Source of the DNA: Trypanosoma brucei gambiense DAL972
Lineage: Eukaryota > Euglenozoa > Kinetoplastea > Trypanosomatida > Trypanosomatidae
NCBI RefSeq assembly: GCF_000210295.1
Contig: NC_026734.1
Span: 124,001-188,000, forward strand
Direction: 5' to 3'
Length of the DNA: 64,000 nucleotides
A program made the translations under genes and the position numbers. Of the stretch, positions 62,993-64,000 are shown piece by piece. Below the pieces are notes generated by a model that searched no databases, was not told the DNA's origin, and was given only the letters and a program-made list of their open reading frames with translations. Within the stretch, counting starts at the first letter, position 1. Each line of letters begins with the position of its first letter.

Positions 62993-64000
62993 AATGGATG
63001 ATATCGTATGACTTGGTGTACATAAATAAAAATTATATATATATATATATATATGCGTGTGTGTGTTTGTGTCGTTTCTGTCTTTAGGGGTCCCGCAATG
63101 AACGAGGGAAATTTTAGCAACATGTCCTCATGTTTTTTTTTTATTATTTGACTCTGACAATTGTGAAAAGATGCAACCGCGGAGGCGGCGCAACTTGTGC
63201 TTTACTTTTTTTAAATTCTCCCCTCCTTTGTCTTTCCTCAATTTTTTTGTTTATTTATTTAATAACTTATTTACTTGTTTGGGCTTTTATGCAGGGCAAT
63301 GGTGGAGCAAACATTGAATAAAAAGTAATTGTTAATTAGTCAAGTGAGGCACGCGTATGTACATTTGTGTTTTTATATATTATGAAGGAGTAATATGTTG
63401 CTTAGAGAGAAAAAAAAGAGAGAGAGAGAGGCCTCTTAGATGCAGGTTCCAAGCAAATTAAAAAGATTTTCCACATATGAAAAAAGAAAAAAGAAAGAAA
63501 GGAGAAAACTTCGCAGTTATGCGTAGGTGGTATAATTTATTTACGTGAGTGCGTGGGGAAAGCGGAGGGGGGGGGAAGGGAAAATAATAAAAAGAATGAA
63601 GTTTTTTTTTTTTTTAGCTTTTGTCTTTTTTCCCCCGTTATCGTTTAATTATTTACGGGATTGAGCGATTACATTTTCCTAGTTGCGCTCGCTTACACAA
63701 ATGAATGAAGGGATGTAAAACAAAACAAAACAAAAAAGGAAAAATAATAACAAAAAAATAGAATAGTAGAGGAAGTCAAACATGTGGTGGATGGTTATGC
63801 GGTGTCTTTTTGTTTTTAATTTTTACCTACACGGTGGTTATTATAAGTTTTTTCGTTTGCTTTGTTGAACCCCATGTGAAATGATCGCAACATGCGGGCG
63901 TAATATATAAATACATAAATATAAATAAAAAATAAATGAAAAAAAAAATGGTTTTGGAGTGTTTGCGTTTATATATAAAATGCGGATATCATATTGTCCG
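62993..64000. other. 3' flank of the kinase gene
   Basis: No gene is seen. It has a (TA)n run at 63035-63054, T tracts at 63133-63141 and 63602-63615, an (AG)n run at about 63417-63430 and a G-rich block at 63565-63580. Probably 3' UTR, with the start of the next leader possibly near the end of the window. Confidence 0.55.

Overview
The window looks like a piece of a kinetoplastid nuclear chromosome, most likely from the Trypanosoma brucei group. All 18 recognised protein-coding genes lie on the + strand. They are intronless, start at ATG, and are separated by pyrimidine tracts followed by AG, as expected for one polycistronic transcription unit processed by spliced-leader trans-splicing. Coding sequence has balanced composition; the spacers are full of poly-T, (TA)n, (GT)n and (ATT)n. 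From memory, T. brucei carries its CTP synthase and the mitochondrial TUTase MEAT1 on chromosome 1, which fits; the subspecies cannot be told from the sequence. No tRNA, rRNA, retroposon, VSG/ESAG gene or strand-switch region was recognised.

Layout. From 1 to 34.5 kb lie mostly housekeeping genes: a small probable mitochondrial protein, an RWDD1/GIR2-like protein, a mitochondrial-type DnaJ with a broken HPD motif, CTP synthase, a homocysteine S-methyltransferase, a membrane protein of unknown role, an SMP-domain lipid-transfer-like protein, a MEAT1-like nucleotidyltransferase, an ITFG2-like beta-propeller, a kinesin, a short RRP5-like HAT-repeat protein, the PP2A scaffold subunit A, an unknown basic protein, and a Hikeshi/OPI10 homologue. 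From 34.5 to 63 kb the spacing changes: three diverged paralogues (P1, P2, P3) with an N-myristoylation-type start and Gln/Pro-rich tails, then a 1742-residue multidomain kinase, each separated by 5.3-5.6 kb of non-coding DNA.

The most notable observations are two. First, the kinase joins two degenerate cyclic-nucleotide-binding folds, a PAS domain, a histidine-kinase-like relic without its histidine, a receiver-like domain that keeps the phospho-acceptor Asp and the Lys-Pro motif, and a STE11-like kinase domain. Second, the three paralogues and the PP2A gene are preceded by very long stretches with no ATG on the coding strand (about 0.8, 1.5, 0.6 and 0.8 kb). Each stretch begins at or shortly before a pyrimidine tract with an AG, which suggests exceptionally long 5' leaders kept free of upstream start codons. 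The P3 leader also holds a two-state hairpin that covers a candidate splice acceptor.

A run of 100 Ns at 53789-53888 abuts an imperfect inverted repeat of about 160 bp per arm, a likely reason for the assembly gap. Functional links between neighbours are weak, as is normal for trypanosome gene clusters. Splice-site, domain and homology calls are from reading alone and were not tested by any search.
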